Shown in pieces: positions 1 through 7,960 of a DNA stretch of 64,000 nucleotides. Source of the stretch: Variovorax sp. J22G73 (GTDB lineage Bacteria; Pseudomonadota; Gammaproteobacteria; Burkholderiales; Burkholderiaceae_C); contig NZ_JASZYK010000010.1 in the NCBI RefSeq assembly GCF_030317035.1, positions 217,578 through 281,577 of the forward strand, in the 5' to 3' direction. How positions within the stretch are numbered: the first letter of the stretch is position 1; every line of letters begins with the position of its first letter. The notes beneath the pieces are model-generated. The model saw only the letters and a list, made by a program, of their open reading frames with translations. It had not been told where the DNA came from and searched no databases. The translations under genes were made by a program, and so were the position numbers.

Positions 1-112
1 GCGCGGCCATGGCGAACAGCAGCGCGATCACGTCGTCGGCGCCGGGGTCGGTGTCGATGATGAGCGTGTGCAACGGGGTGTCGGGAGAGTGGGGGGAGGG
101 GGTGGTCGGCAT
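1..112 (-). CDS. Nucleoside hydrolase, N-terminal fragment (runs off the left edge)
   Basis: Reading leftward from an ATG at 112, about 37 codons are visible before the window ends. After a proline-rich leader the protein reads TLIIDTDPGADDVIALLFAM. The DTDPGxDD signature is the calcium- and ribose-binding N-terminus of inosine/uridine-preferring nucleoside hydrolases, which cleave the N-glycosidic bond of nucleosides for purine and pyrimidine salvage. An AAGGAG ribosome site lies about 7 bases upstream and supports this start. Only the first strand and helix of the fold are visible, so substrate preference cannot be judged. Confidence 0.85.
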   Translation of the reverse strand, partial: MPTTPSPHSPDTPLHTLIIDTDPGADDVIALLFAMAA

Positions 113-193
113 GGCAAGGCTCCTTGGCGGGCCAGTCTGCCAGAGCTTGCAAGTTCGTCGACGTGTTCGCTCGTGGGTTCGCCCGCACGCCCG

Positions 194-1021
194 TCAGCGC
201 CCGCCCCGCAGCCGCCGCGCGAAGAACGCCAGGATCTCGTCGCGCGCCGCCAGCGTCGGCTGGCCGGCCTCGTCGATCAGGTGCGCCGTGACCACGCTGT
301 GCGGGCTGGCCACCACCTGCGCGAAGAAGGGCGGGGTGTTTGGGTTGGCCGCGCTGTCGGGCAGCACGCGCGTGACGAAGCGCGGGCCCAGCGCGTGGGA
401 GAACGCCGCGAAGCGCTCGGCCTTGCAGAACTTGTCGCCGTCGAAGCGGTAGGCCATCACCGTGAGGTCTTCGCGCTCCAGGCGCTGGCGCACGGCGGCC
501 AGTTCGTCGGCCGCCACGTTCGTGCCGGCCGCGTCGTCCAGCGGCAGCGAGGGCTGGCACACCACCGGCGCGAGCATGGCCGGCTCCAGCATCATCGACA
601 GCGCGAAGTTGCCGGTGAAGCACATGCCGATCGCGCCCACGCCGGGGCCGCCACATTCTTCGTGCGCCAGCCGCGCGAGCGCCCGCAGCCATTGCGTGAC
701 GGGGCTCGACGCGTTCGACGCGAAGGCGCGAAATTCCGCGCTCACGCAGGCGCGCCTGAACACCGCGGCGCCTTCCTCGGCCTGCGGCACCGCGCCGTCG
801 CGGCCGAACAGCGAAGGCATGTAGACCGTGAAGCCTGCGTCGCGCACCCATCGCGCGAAGCGCGCCACGTGCGGGCTGATGCCGGGCATCTCGGTCATCA
901 CGATCACGGCGGGGCCCTGGCCGGTGAGGTAGACCTTCTTCTCGATGCCGTCGAGGGCGATGGCGCGCGCGCTGAAATCATCGAGCGGGTCGTCTTCGTT
1001 CAGGGGGCGGGTCGGTGTCAT
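194..1021 (-). CDS. Dienelactone hydrolase family protein
   Basis: This 275-residue alpha/beta-hydrolase belongs to the dienelactone hydrolase (DLH) family, cytosolic enzymes with a cysteine nucleophile that open lactone rings such as dienelactone in aromatic degradation. The elbow motif GMCFTGN lies near residue 134, an MTEMPGI segment follows the first strand as in DLH, and a late SPHSVVTAH segment supplies the probable catalytic histidine. There is no signal peptide. The tautomerase gene immediately upstream on the same strand (18-base gap) suggests co-transcription and a shared role in small-molecule catabolism. The real substrate cannot be read from sequence because many DLH paralogues act on other esters. 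Confidence 0.85.
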   Translation of the reverse strand: MTPTRPLNEDDPLDDFSARAIALDGIEKKVYLTGQGPAVIVMTEMPGISPHVARFARWVRDAGFTVYMPSLFGRDGAVPQAEEGAAVFRRACVSAEFRAFASNASSPVTQWLRALARLAHEECGGPGVGAIGMCFTGNFALSMMLEPAMLAPVVCQPSLPLDDAAGTNVAADELAAVRQRLEREDLTVMAYRFDGDKFCKAERFAAFSHALGPRFVTRVLPDSAANPNTPPFFAQVVASPHSVVTAHLIDEAGQPTLAARDEILAFFARRLRGGR

Positions 1022-1039
1022 GGGCGGTCTCCTTGTCGT

Positions 1040-1507
1040 TCAGGTGGTTTGCTTCAGCGGAACCAGGTGCTGCAGGTGCGCGTACCCCGCGGCGCGCGCG
1101 AAGTCGGGCAACCGCCAGATGTCGCTGCCCACGCCCCAGGCGCCGTCGGCCACCTCGTGAACGAGCACCGAGGTCGCGAGGCGGCGCCTGTCGTCCGAAG
1201 GCATCGCCTGCTTGAACGCGTCGTGCACGCGCGAGACGAAGACGGCGCGCGATGCGTCGTCGAGCACGCCCGCCGGCACGCAGGCCAGCGCGGTGCAGGG
1301 CAGCAGCTGCGCGCTCAGGTCGGCGCCGCCGCAGGTCAAGGCGCCGGCCGCGAGCTCGTCGACCAGCACCCAGCACATGGCACGTGCGCGGGGCTCGTCG
1401 GGCATCTGTTCGGCTGCTGCAGCGGCTTCGTTGATGCTGCGAACGAGCGAGGCGCGGTGCTCGCCGGGGAATGAACCATGGGGAATCTTCACGAAGATGG
1501 TGGGCAT
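1040..1507 (-). CDS. Tautomerase family protein (4-oxalocrotonate tautomerase-like)
   Basis: This 155-residue protein begins MPTIFVKIPHGSF. Removal of the initiator Met would expose the N-terminal proline that acts as general base in the tautomerase superfamily, so the start at 1507 is preferred over an in-frame upstream Met at 1576. The length fits fused or long tautomerases rather than the 60-residue 4-OT monomer. It precedes the dienelactone hydrolase gene and is transcribed away from the GlxA-like regulator gene at 1614, so that regulator may control the pair. The substrate is unknown. Confidence 0.75.
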   Translation of the reverse strand: MPTIFVKIPHGSFPGEHRASLVRSINEAAAAAEQMPDEPRARAMCWVLVDELAAGALTCGGADLSAQLLPCTALACVPAGVLDDASRAVFVSRVHDAFKQAMPSDDRRRLATSVLVHEVADGAWGVGSDIWRLPDFARAAGYAHLQHLVPLKQTT

Positions 1508-1613
1508 GTGGCGCGATGAAGGAAGCTGGTGATGCTTGTATTGGGCCGCCACGGGCCAGAGAATGGCAGTGTCCAATTCGACTGCTTCAGGGCCTTATCG
1601 GCCAACCTCCGCA

Positions 1614-2594
1614 ATGCATGACTTCACCGTGCTGGTGCTGCCCGGCGCCTTCAATTCGAGCGTGGCGGTCACGCTCGACATCTTGGCTGCCGCGCAGGCC
1701 GTGGCGCCCCGTGCAGGCGTGGCGCCGCCGCGCTGGCGCCTGTGCTCGGTGCAGGGCGGCCCCGTGCGGCTGCAGGCCGGCATGAGCCTGGAAACCGCGC
1801 GCCTGCCCGCGAGGCCGCGCGACGACCGGTCGACCTGGGTGGTGCCGGGGCTGGGCCTGAACACGCCCGGCGAGATTCGCCAGTGCCTGGAAAGCGACGA
1901 TGCCGCCCACGCCGTGAAAGCCCTCGTGCGCCATGTGAAGTCCGGCGGACAGGTCGCGGCGTCGTGCTCGGCGGTGTTCCTGCTGAACGCCGCGGGCCTG
2001 CTCGAAGGGCGGCGCGCGACCACGTCGTGGTGGTACGCGCCCTTGCTCGCGCGCATGTCGCCCGGCTGCACGGTCGATGCCGACCGCATGGTGTGCGCCG
2101 ACGGCCCGGTGGTGACCGCGGGCGCAGCGTTCGCGCAGACCGACCTCATGCTGCACCTGCTGCGCGAGCGCTGCGGCAGCGCGCTCACGGACCTGGTCTC
2201 GCGCATGCTGCTGATCGACGGGCGGCAGGCCCAGTCGCCGTTCATTGCCGCGGAGTTGCTGGCCAACGGCAACGACCTGGTGGCGCGGCTTGCGGCCAGG
2301 GTCGAGTCGGCCTTGCCGAGCGCGCCGGCCGTGAGCGCGCTGGCCAGCGAGTTCTGCATGTCGCAGCGCACGCTGGCGCGCCACATCCAGAAGGCCACCG
2401 GCAAGAGCACGCAGGCGCTGGTGCAGAGCGTGCGCCTGCGGCGTGCGCGCGCGCTGCTCGAGGGCAGCCGCATGACGGTCGAGCAGGTGGCCGCCGCCGT
2501 GGGCTACCAGGACGCCACCGCGCTGCGCCGCCTGATGAGGAAGGTGGCGGGCGCGAAGCCGAGCCGTTACCGCGAAGGCGGCTACGGCGCGTGA
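1614..2594 (+). CDS. GlxA-type transcriptional regulator (DJ-1/PfpI-like plus AraC helix-turn-helix)
   Basis: The 326-residue product has an N-terminal class-I glutamine-amidotransferase-like (DJ-1/PfpI) domain, with the cysteine-elbow segment AASCSAVFLLNAAGLLEGRR near residues 120-140. Its C-terminal AraC double helix-turn-helix begins around residue 225 (SALASEFCMSQRTLARH) and ends with GYQDATALRRLMRKVAG. In-frame starts exist at 1536 (TTG) and 1563 (ATG), but GC-biased codon use begins only at 1614 and the family usually starts MHDFTV, so 1614 is chosen. It is divergent from the tautomerase/DLH pair and is their likely regulator. The ligand is unknown. Confidence 0.85.
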   Translation: MHDFTVLVLPGAFNSSVAVTLDILAAAQAVAPRAGVAPPRWRLCSVQGGPVRLQAGMSLETARLPARPRDDRSTWVVPGLGLNTPGEIRQCLESDDAAHAVKALVRHVKSGGQVAASCSAVFLLNAAGLLEGRRATTSWWYAPLLARMSPGCTVDADRMVCADGPVVTAGAAFAQTDLMLHLLRERCGSALTDLVSRMLLIDGRQAQSPFIAAELLANGNDLVARLAARVESALPSAPAVSALASEFCMSQRTLARHIQKATGKSTQALVQSVRLRRARALLEGSRMTVEQVAAAVGYQDATALRRLMRKVAGAKPSRYREGGYGA

Positions 2595-2606
2595 GCCGCC
2601 CGCTGG

Positions 2607-2636
2607 CTTGAAGCCCCGTGACTCGAAGCCCCGTTG
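2607..2636. repeat. Imperfect 15-base tandem duplication between convergent genes
   Basis: Two adjacent 15-mers, CTTGAAGCCCCGTGA and CTCGAAGCCCCGTTG, fill most of the 52-base gap between the GlxA-like gene and the receptor gene. No hairpin terminator is apparent here. It resembles the other short tandem duplications seen at 29893 and 47348 and looks like replication slippage rather than a regulatory site. Confidence 0.6.
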
Positions 2637-2646
2637 CTCGGCCTGG

Positions 2647-3684
2647 TTACTTCTTGCGCGCCGCGATCGCCTGCTCGGCCTTCGCCACCAGGTCGGCGCC
2701 CACCGTCGACTTCCACTTGTCGTACACCGGGCGCGTGGCCTTCACGAACTCGTCGCGCTCGGCCGGGGTGAGGCTGGTCACGGTCACGCCCATGCCGGCG
2801 ATGTCTTTCAGCACGGGCTTGTCGGCTTCGACCAGGCCCTTGCGCGCGATGACGATTTCTTCCTTGCCCGCGTCCAGCGCGGCCTGGCGCACGATGGCCT
2901 GGTCGGCCGGCGTCCACGAGGCCCAGATTTCCTTGTTGACCACGAACACCAGCGGGTCGGCCACGTAGCCCCAGGTGGTGACAAACTTCTGGCCCACGGT
3001 CTGCATCTTCAGCACGGTGAACAGGAACAGCGGGTTCTCCTGCCCATCGACCGCGCCGCTGGCGAGCGCGGGTTGCGCATCGGCCCAGCTCATCTGCGTG
3101 GGGTTGGCGCCCAGGGCGGTGAACATGTCCGAGTAGATGGGCGAGCCGACCACGCGGATCTTCATGCCCTTGATGTCGGCCGGCGACTTGATGGGCTTCT
3201 TGGAGTTGGTGATTTCGCGAAAGCCGTTCTCGCCCCACGCGAGCGGCACCACGCCGGCCTTGTCGAGGGTCTTGAACATTTCCTTGCCCACATCGCCCTG
3301 CGTGAGCGCATCGATGGCCGCGTAGTCGGGCATCAGGAACGGCATGGAGAAAAGATTGAGCTGCTTCACCTGCGGCGACCAGTTGATGGTCGAGCCCACG
3401 GCCATGTCGATGACGCCCTGGCGAAGGGCACTGAACTCGCGCGTCTGGTCACCCTGGATGAGCGACACGCCGGGGTACAGCTTGATGTTGATGCGCCCCT
3501 GGGTGCGTTCCTTCACCAGGTCGGCCCAGATCTTTCCGGCCTGGCCCCAGGGGGTGGGCGGGCCGAGCACGAGGGACATCTTGTATTCGGGCTTGTAGGC
3601 GGCCTGCGCCATGGCGCCGGTCGAGAACATGCCAAGGGCAGTCGCGGCGGCGGCGAGGCCGAGCAGGGTGCGGCGGAATTTCAT
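2647..3684 (-). CDS. dctP: TRAP transporter substrate-binding protein (DctP family)
   Basis: This 345-residue periplasmic solute receptor feeds a TRAP permease. The signal peptide (about residues 1-26: basic MKFRR, hydrophobic core, cleavage near GAMAQA) is followed by a DctP fold. Visible features are REFSALRQGVIDMAVG near residues 80-100 and the hinge and ligand region GMKIRVVGSPIYSDMFTALGANP near residue 170, where the arginine of KIRV normally binds a substrate carboxylate. The matching permease genes lie upstream on the same strand, but 390 bases of repeat-rich DNA separate them, so it may need its own promoter. The ligand is probably an organic acid. Confidence 0.92.
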   Translation of the reverse strand: MKFRRTLLGLAAAATALGMFSTGAMAQAAYKPEYKMSLVLGPPTPWGQAGKIWADLVKERTQGRINIKLYPGVSLIQGDQTREFSALRQGVIDMAVGSTINWSPQVKQLNLFSMPFLMPDYAAIDALTQGDVGKEMFKTLDKAGVVPLAWGENGFREITNSKKPIKSPADIKGMKIRVVGSPIYSDMFTALGANPTQMSWADAQPALASGAVDGQENPLFLFTVLKMQTVGQKFVTTWGYVADPLVFVVNKEIWASWTPADQAIVRQAALDAGKEEIVIARKGLVEADKPVLKDIAGMGVTVTSLTPAERDEFVKATRPVYDKWKSTVGADLVAKAEQAIAARKK

Positions 3685-3769
3685 GAGAGGTCTCCTTGTT
3701 TTGTTGAAACGAACTGAACTGGACGCTGAAATCTTTGGCTCGTGTTGTTCGTGCTTGTTGTTGCTGCTA

Positions 3770-4016
3770 TTCAGGGCGAGTGCACAGGCCGCCGGGTACT
3801 TCCCTCCGCGAATGTCCCCCGGCCTGCGGCCTCCTCCTTAATTTCGCTGCGGGAAGCACCCGACGCCCTGTTCACCTGGACGCGCTGTCGGTTCGCGGCG
3901 ATCAGCGACCGCTGCGCACAACGATCACGACGGCGCGGTGCCCCTTTCCGAGAAATTAAGGAGGAGGCCGCAGGCCGGGGGACATTCGAGGAAAGGGGCA
4001 CCGCGTCGGCGTGATC
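3770..4016. repeat. Mosaic of inverted intergenic repeats (REP/MITE-like)
   Basis: The gap between dctP and dctM contains nested repeats. A perfect 37-base inverted pair lies at 3809-3845 and 3952-3988. A perfect 15-base inverted pair (GCGGTGCCCCTTTCC and its complement) lies near 3935-3949 and 3990-4004 and encloses the second 37-mer arm. The left part, 3770-3814, recurs at 6120-6164 (about 42 of 45 bases by hand alignment) and near 63833. A diverged inverted version of the GTACTTCCC segment sits at 3848-3870. No coding sequence is credible here. Copies in several intergenic gaps point to a dispersed, possibly non-autonomous mobile repeat family. Confidence 0.85.
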
Positions 4017-4074
4017 GCGCCCTGAACAGCAGCCCCCTGAACCGCGCACCTCGACAAACGAACAACAAGACACG

Positions 4075-5373
4075 TCAATACCCCAGCTTCCGAGGCAACC
4101 ACAAAGCCAGCTCGGGGAACACGATGACCAGCACCATCACCACGAACATCGAGAACAGCATCCATCCCACCCAGCGCACGGTTTCTTCCATGCGCACCTT
4201 CGCGATGCGGCACGACACCATCAGGTTCACCGCGAGCGGTGGCGTGAACTGGCCCAGCGCCACCTTCAGCGTGAGGATCACGCCGAACCACACCGGGTCC
4301 CATTTGTAGTACTGCACGATGGGCAGCAGCAGCGGCACGAAGATCAGGAAGATCGACACGCCGTCCAGGAACATGCCCACCGTGATCAGCAGCAGGATGA
4401 GCAGCGACAGGATGCCGTACTCGCCCAGCCCCGAATTCACGATCGCGCGCGTGACCGGGTCGATCACGCCCAGCGTCGACAGCGAGTACGCGAAGATGCC
4501 CGCGAGCGACACCACCAGCAGGATCACCGCCGACAGTTCGCCCGACTCGCGCAAGATCACGAACAGGTCGCGCACCTTGATCGTCCGGTGAATGCACATG
4601 CCCACGAACAGCCCGTAGAACACCGCCACCACCGCCGCCTCGGTCGGCGTGAACCAGCCCGCGCGCATGCCGCCCAGAATCAGCACCGGCGCGGCCAGCC
4701 CCCAGGTCGCTTCGCGAAAGCTCTTCCAGAAGGGCGGGCGCGGCAGGGTCGATTCGAGCGCGCCCATCTTGTGCTTGCGGGCCAGCAGCACGGCAGGAAT
4801 CATCAGCGCCAGGCCGGCCATCACGCCGGGAATCATGCCGGCCGCGAACAGCGCCGGCACCGAGGCACCGGGCACCAGCACCGAGTACACGATGAACGCC
4901 ACCGACGGCGGAATCAGGATGTCGGTGGCGGCTGCGGCGCCCACCACGCTGGCCGAGAAGGCGGCCGGGTAGCCGGCGCGCGACATCGCCGCGATCATCA
5001 CCGCGCCCACGGCGGCTGCGTTGGCCGGGCCCGAGCCCGAGATGCCGCCGAGAAACATCGCCACCGCAATCGCCACCAGCGGCAGCATGCCCGGGCCGCG
5101 GCCCACGATGGCAATCGCGAAATTCACCAGACGCAGCGCTACGCCCGAGCGGTCGAAGATGGAGCCGACCAGCACGAACATCGGAATGGCCAGCAGCGGG
5201 TACTTGCCCAGCCCCGCGTAGAAGTTCTGCGGCACGGCCAGCAGGCCGAACCACTGGGCGTCGCCGTTGGCCAGCGCGATGCAGGCGGCACCCGCCAGGC
5301 CCAGCGCGGCGCCGATGGGCACGCCCACCAGCATCATCAGCACGAAGGCGACGAAGAGCAGGGTGGCGATCAC
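4075..5373 (-). CDS. dctM: TRAP transporter large permease subunit (DctM family)
   Basis: The 432-residue protein is very hydrophobic with about 12 membrane segments and is the sodium-coupled channel-forming subunit of a TRAP transporter. Family features include the N-terminal GVPIGAALG segment, FLGGISGSGPANAAAVG near residue 105, and the end-of-protein stretch GQFTPPLAVNLMV. The start is a GTG at 5373 whose bases overlap the stop of dctQ (GTGA), which implies translational coupling; longer in-frame starts would extend into dctQ. It works with the dctQ and dctP products to import organic acids across the inner membrane. Confidence 0.93.
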   Translation of the reverse strand: MIATLLFVAFVLMMLVGVPIGAALGLAGAACIALANGDAQWFGLLAVPQNFYAGLGKYPLLAIPMFVLVGSIFDRSGVALRLVNFAIAIVGRGPGMLPLVAIAVAMFLGGISGSGPANAAAVGAVMIAAMSRAGYPAAFSASVVGAAAATDILIPPSVAFIVYSVLVPGASVPALFAAGMIPGVMAGLALMIPAVLLARKHKMGALESTLPRPPFWKSFREATWGLAAPVLILGGMRAGWFTPTEAAVVAVFYGLFVGMCIHRTIKVRDLFVILRESGELSAVILLVVSLAGIFAYSLSTLGVIDPVTRAIVNSGLGEYGILSLLILLLITVGMFLDGVSIFLIFVPLLLPIVQYYKWDPVWFGVILTLKVALGQFTPPLAVNLMVSCRIAKVRMEETVRWVGWMLFSMFVVMVLVIVFPELALWLPRKLGY

Positions 5374-5963
5374 GAGGCGTCCCCTTTGTGCTTTGTCGGG
5401 GCGTCGGAGCCGTCGGTGCCGTAGTTGGTCTTGCGCCCGCGGCGCACCATGAGGCCCACCGCGCGCAGCGCGATCGCATAGGACACGATGGGCAGCCAGA
5501 TGGAGTACCACCACGACGGCAGCCCGATGCCCGGCGTGGTTTCCTCGAAGCGGTAGTCGTCCCACACCATGCGGATGCTGAGTGTGCCGATGAGCGTGAA
5601 CAGGATGGCGATCATCAGCGCGCCGAACTGCGCGAGCCGCTTGCGCCGCGCCATGGAGCCGCTCTCCGAGAAGTACTCAATGCGAATGTGCCGGTCGCGC
5701 GCCACCGCGGCCGAGCCGGCCACCAGCGCCAGCATGATCATGAGGAACACCGAGAACTCTTCGGTCCACGCGAACGACGAGTCGGTGAAGTAGCGCACCA
5801 GCACGTTGGCGAAGGTGATGAGCGCCAGCGCGCCCATGATGAGGACCGTGAGCCAGTCTTCGATGGCAAGGGGAACCTTGGTCGGTTCGTCGGCGGCTTC
5901 GATGTCGGGGGGAAGGGGGCTGGCGGCGTCCAGCGTGGGGCCGGACTCGGGTGGTGTTGTCAT
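5370..5963 (-). CDS. dctQ: TRAP transporter small permease subunit (DctQ family)
   Basis: This 197-residue protein has four predicted membrane helices (roughly residues 40-62, 73-95, 115-138 and 150-172), the topology of DctQ subunits. The hallmark ADEPTKVPLAIEDWL approach to helix 1 and the WTEEFSVFLMIMLAL second helix are typical of the family. It pairs with DctM in the inner membrane. The gene is first in the dctQ-dctM unit and overlaps dctM by four bases. The N-terminal tail of about 35 residues is longer and more acidic than in minimal members. Confidence 0.9.
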   Translation of the reverse strand: MTTPPESGPTLDAASPLPPDIEAADEPTKVPLAIEDWLTVLIMGALALITFANVLVRYFTDSSFAWTEEFSVFLMIMLALVAGSAAVARDRHIRIEYFSESGSMARRKRLAQFGALMIAILFTLIGTLSIRMVWDDYRFEETTPGIGLPSWWYSIWLPIVSYAIALRAVGLMVRRGRKTNYGTDGSDAPTKHKGDAS

Positions 5964-6312
5964 CGCAGAAGGTCAGTGAGGCAGGAAGCCATGTCACCGG
6001 GCGGACGCCGGGATGCGTTCCGTACACCTCGACAGGGGAAGCTGTCACCGATGCTAGGGGGTCGAAGACCACTGATGTATCGGGGGTTTCCTTAGCTGGC
6101 CGGGCTTTGCTGAGCGGCTTTCAGGGCGGGTTCACAGGCCGCCGGGTACTCCCCTCCGCGAATGGCTTAGGCACACGCTGTTAGATGCGTGCGTATTGGT
6201 CGAGCATCCATCCCGACTGCATCCCAATTCAGAACGCCTTGGACATGACATCGCACTCCGAAGGACCTGTTCCCCAGGCGGGCCGCGAATCTCGCAGCCC
6301 GCAGACCAGCCG
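5964..6312. other. Gene-free stretch upstream of dctQ
   Basis: No convincing gene is visible on either strand. The stretch should carry the dctQ promoter, but no confident -35/-10 pair can be assigned. It contains one partial copy of the dispersed repeat (6120-6164). To the right of that copy the base composition becomes visibly less GC-rich. Confidence 0.5.
6120..6164 (+). repeat. Copy of the dispersed intergenic repeat
   Basis: This 45-base stretch matches 3770-3814 with about three mismatches, centred on CAGGCCGCCGGGTACTCCCC. Unlike the copies at 3770 and 63833 it stops right after CTCCGCGAATG and lacks the TCCCCCGG... extension, so it is a 3'-truncated member or marks an insertion boundary next to the less GC-rich pocket. 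Confidence 0.8.
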
Positions 6313-6591
6313 CTAACCGCCGGTCTCAGGCGCCTTGTGTCGCGCCTTCTCGTTCAACTGAAACAGCTCCCCAGCCTTGCGGGCAAGGTCAGCCGCGAGC
6401 CAGAGCAGGTTGTCGAGTTGTCGAGGTCCGTCACCGTCGCACCAGTTGATCTCTTCGCCGTGGCAGACCCACAGGAGAGCTTCGAGTTGGGTGAGGGTGT
6501 TTTCGAGACGATCCGCCGGATGCTGGGTATCTTGGGCGTTGTCTTCGGAAGCTACCGGCGTGCGAGGCCGGGCTATAGTCTTGGTAGCCAT
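6313..6591 (-). CDS. Small protein of unknown function (92 aa)
   Basis: I do not recognise this protein. It begins MATKTIARPRTP with a basic, disordered-looking N-terminus, then an amphipathic helical body (residues about 25-85) with ENTLTQLEALLWVCHGEEIN and two cysteine or tryptophan positions (VCHGE, NWCDGDG), and ends in a charged tail. An AAGGA ribosome site lies about 11 bases before the ATG at 6591. Codon use is less GC-rich than its neighbours. It stands alone next to a truncated repeat copy, which suggests recent acquisition. The shape recalls small helical DUF proteins common in proteobacterial accessory regions, but no family is assigned. Confidence 0.6.
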   Translation of the reverse strand: MATKTIARPRTPVASEDNAQDTQHPADRLENTLTQLEALLWVCHGEEINWCDGDGPRQLDNLLWLAADLARKAGELFQLNEKARHKAPETGG

Positions 6592-6979
6592 TTTTGTGCG
6601 GTCCTTAGAGGTTGTTGCACGAACTTGGTTAGACGGTCGGGGTGCTGATAACGCCCCGGCCGTCGCCTTTTGATACCTCGCATTTGCATCGCTGCTTTCG
6701 CACCGACAACCTGCCGCGAGGCAAGCAGCCTTCAAACATTGGTGTGGGTGGGTGTGTTGCGCCTTTCTTCCCTTGGTGGAATATCGAGTGACAGGGACAT
6801 CCACTTTAGAGAAAAGCCCGGCGCTGTAGCTGGCACATACCGCACGAAGTCTCGGCAATCGCCAACAAATGCAGCTTCCGCAATGCGCCGCGCGCGTGCC
6901 TCGTGGGCCGTGCGGTCTCAGTGCCCCGTCGGCCTGCGCGCGCCCCGAAGCCACGGCGCAGGCAAACGGCAATGCCCGG
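6592..6979. other. Gene-free, less GC-rich stretch
   Basis: About 390 bases without a supportable gene. Apparent open frames lack the codon bias of the surrounding genes and have no ribosome site. It must contain the promoter of the 92-residue gene on the minus strand and the 3' end region of the catabolic cluster. No hairpin terminator was found by eye. Confidence 0.5.
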
Positions 6980-7948
6980 CTACATCCAGCCGCGCGCGCG
7001 GTCCAGGTGCTCGCGGCACTCGCGCACCATGCGTTCGAGCAGCTCCGCACAGGTCGGAATGTCGTCGATCAGCCCGATGCACTGGCCCGCCGACACCACG
7101 CCGTTCTGCACCTCGCCCGAGGCCAGCGCGGCCTTGCCGCGCGCACCGGCCACCAGCGGGCGCACGTCCTCGAACGCGCAGCCGCCCTCGCGGTTCTCCA
7201 TGGCCACCACCTCTTCGGAGATGGCGTTGCGGAACACGCGCGCGGTGTTGTGCAGGGTGCGAAACATCAGCTTCGTGTCGCGCTCGGTCGCGTCGACCAG
7301 CGCCTGCTTGATGTTGTGGTGGATGGGGGCTTCCTGGGTCACGCAGAAGCGCGTGCCCATGTTGATGCCCTCGGCGCCCAGCGCCAGCGCGGCGGCCATG
7401 CCGCGGCCGTCGGCGATGCCGCCTGACGCGATGATCGGAATGCGCAGCTTGCGCGCCGCCACGGGCAGCAGCACCAGGCCGGGCACGTCGTCCTCGCCCG
7501 GATGGCCCGCGCACTCGAAGCCGTCCACCGCCACCGCGTCCACGCCATTGCGTTCGGCCGACAGCGCATGGCGCACCGAGGTGCACTTGTGCACGATCTT
7601 CACGTCGTGGCGTTTCAGCGCCTCGATGAAGTCCTTCGGGCTGTTGCCCGCGGTCTCCACGATCTTCACGCCGCTGTCGATGATGGCCTGCACGTACTCG
7701 GCGTACGGCGGCGGCTTCACCGACGGCAGGATGGTGAGGTTCACGCCGAAGGGCTTGTCCGTCATCGTGCGCATGCGCGCGATTTCCTGGCGCAGGTCGT
7801 CGGGCGTGGGCTGCGTGAGCGCGGTGAGCACGCCGAGCCCGCCGGCGTTCGACACGGCCGAAGCCAGCTCCGCGCGGCCCACCCATTGCATGCCGCCCTG
7901 CACGATGGGGTAGCGAATGCCGAGCAGTTCGGTGATGCGGGTCTTCAT
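6980..7948 (-). CDS. Nitronate monooxygenase / NAD(P)H-dependent flavin oxidoreductase
   Basis: The 322-residue FMN-binding TIM-barrel belongs to the 2-nitropropane dioxygenase-like family. Diagnostic parts are RYPIVQGGMQWVG near the N-terminus, SNAGGLGVLTAL, FGVNLTILPS, the phosphate-binding GGIADGRGMAAALALGAEG around residue 175, and GTRFCVTQEAPIH. Members oxidise nitronates or act as NADH:quinone or enoyl reductases. The SNAGGLG form is widespread among paralogues in catabolic gene clusters, where the physiological reaction is often unknown. It is the last gene of the minus-strand acyl-CoA cluster, 12 bases after etfA, so a role in that pathway or flavin redox balance is plausible. Confidence 0.88.
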   Translation of the reverse strand: MKTRITELLGIRYPIVQGGMQWVGRAELASAVSNAGGLGVLTALTQPTPDDLRQEIARMRTMTDKPFGVNLTILPSVKPPPYAEYVQAIIDSGVKIVETAGNSPKDFIEALKRHDVKIVHKCTSVRHALSAERNGVDAVAVDGFECAGHPGEDDVPGLVLLPVAARKLRIPIIASGGIADGRGMAAALALGAEGINMGTRFCVTQEAPIHHNIKQALVDATERDTKLMFRTLHNTARVFRNAISEEVVAMENREGGCAFEDVRPLVAGARGKAALASGEVQNGVVSAGQCIGLIDDIPTCAELLERMVRECREHLDRARGWM

Positions 7949-7960
7949 GCGCGCGGCCTC

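Noticed and set aside
3742..4073. Small open frames across the repeat mosaic with a shared CTGRRVLPSAN peptide
   Set aside because: The shared peptide results from the DNA repeat itself, occurring at 3785, 6135 and 63850 with different flanks, and has no ribosome site or codon bias.
3684..4075. Insertion sequence between dctM and dctP
   Set aside because: No transposase frame, no target-site duplication and only short nested repeats are present, so a small repeat element fits better.
6670..7311. Possible plus-strand gene in the less GC-rich pocket
   Set aside because: No ribosome site, Arg/Ala-rich translation, and its second half is antisense to the nitronate monooxygenase gene.
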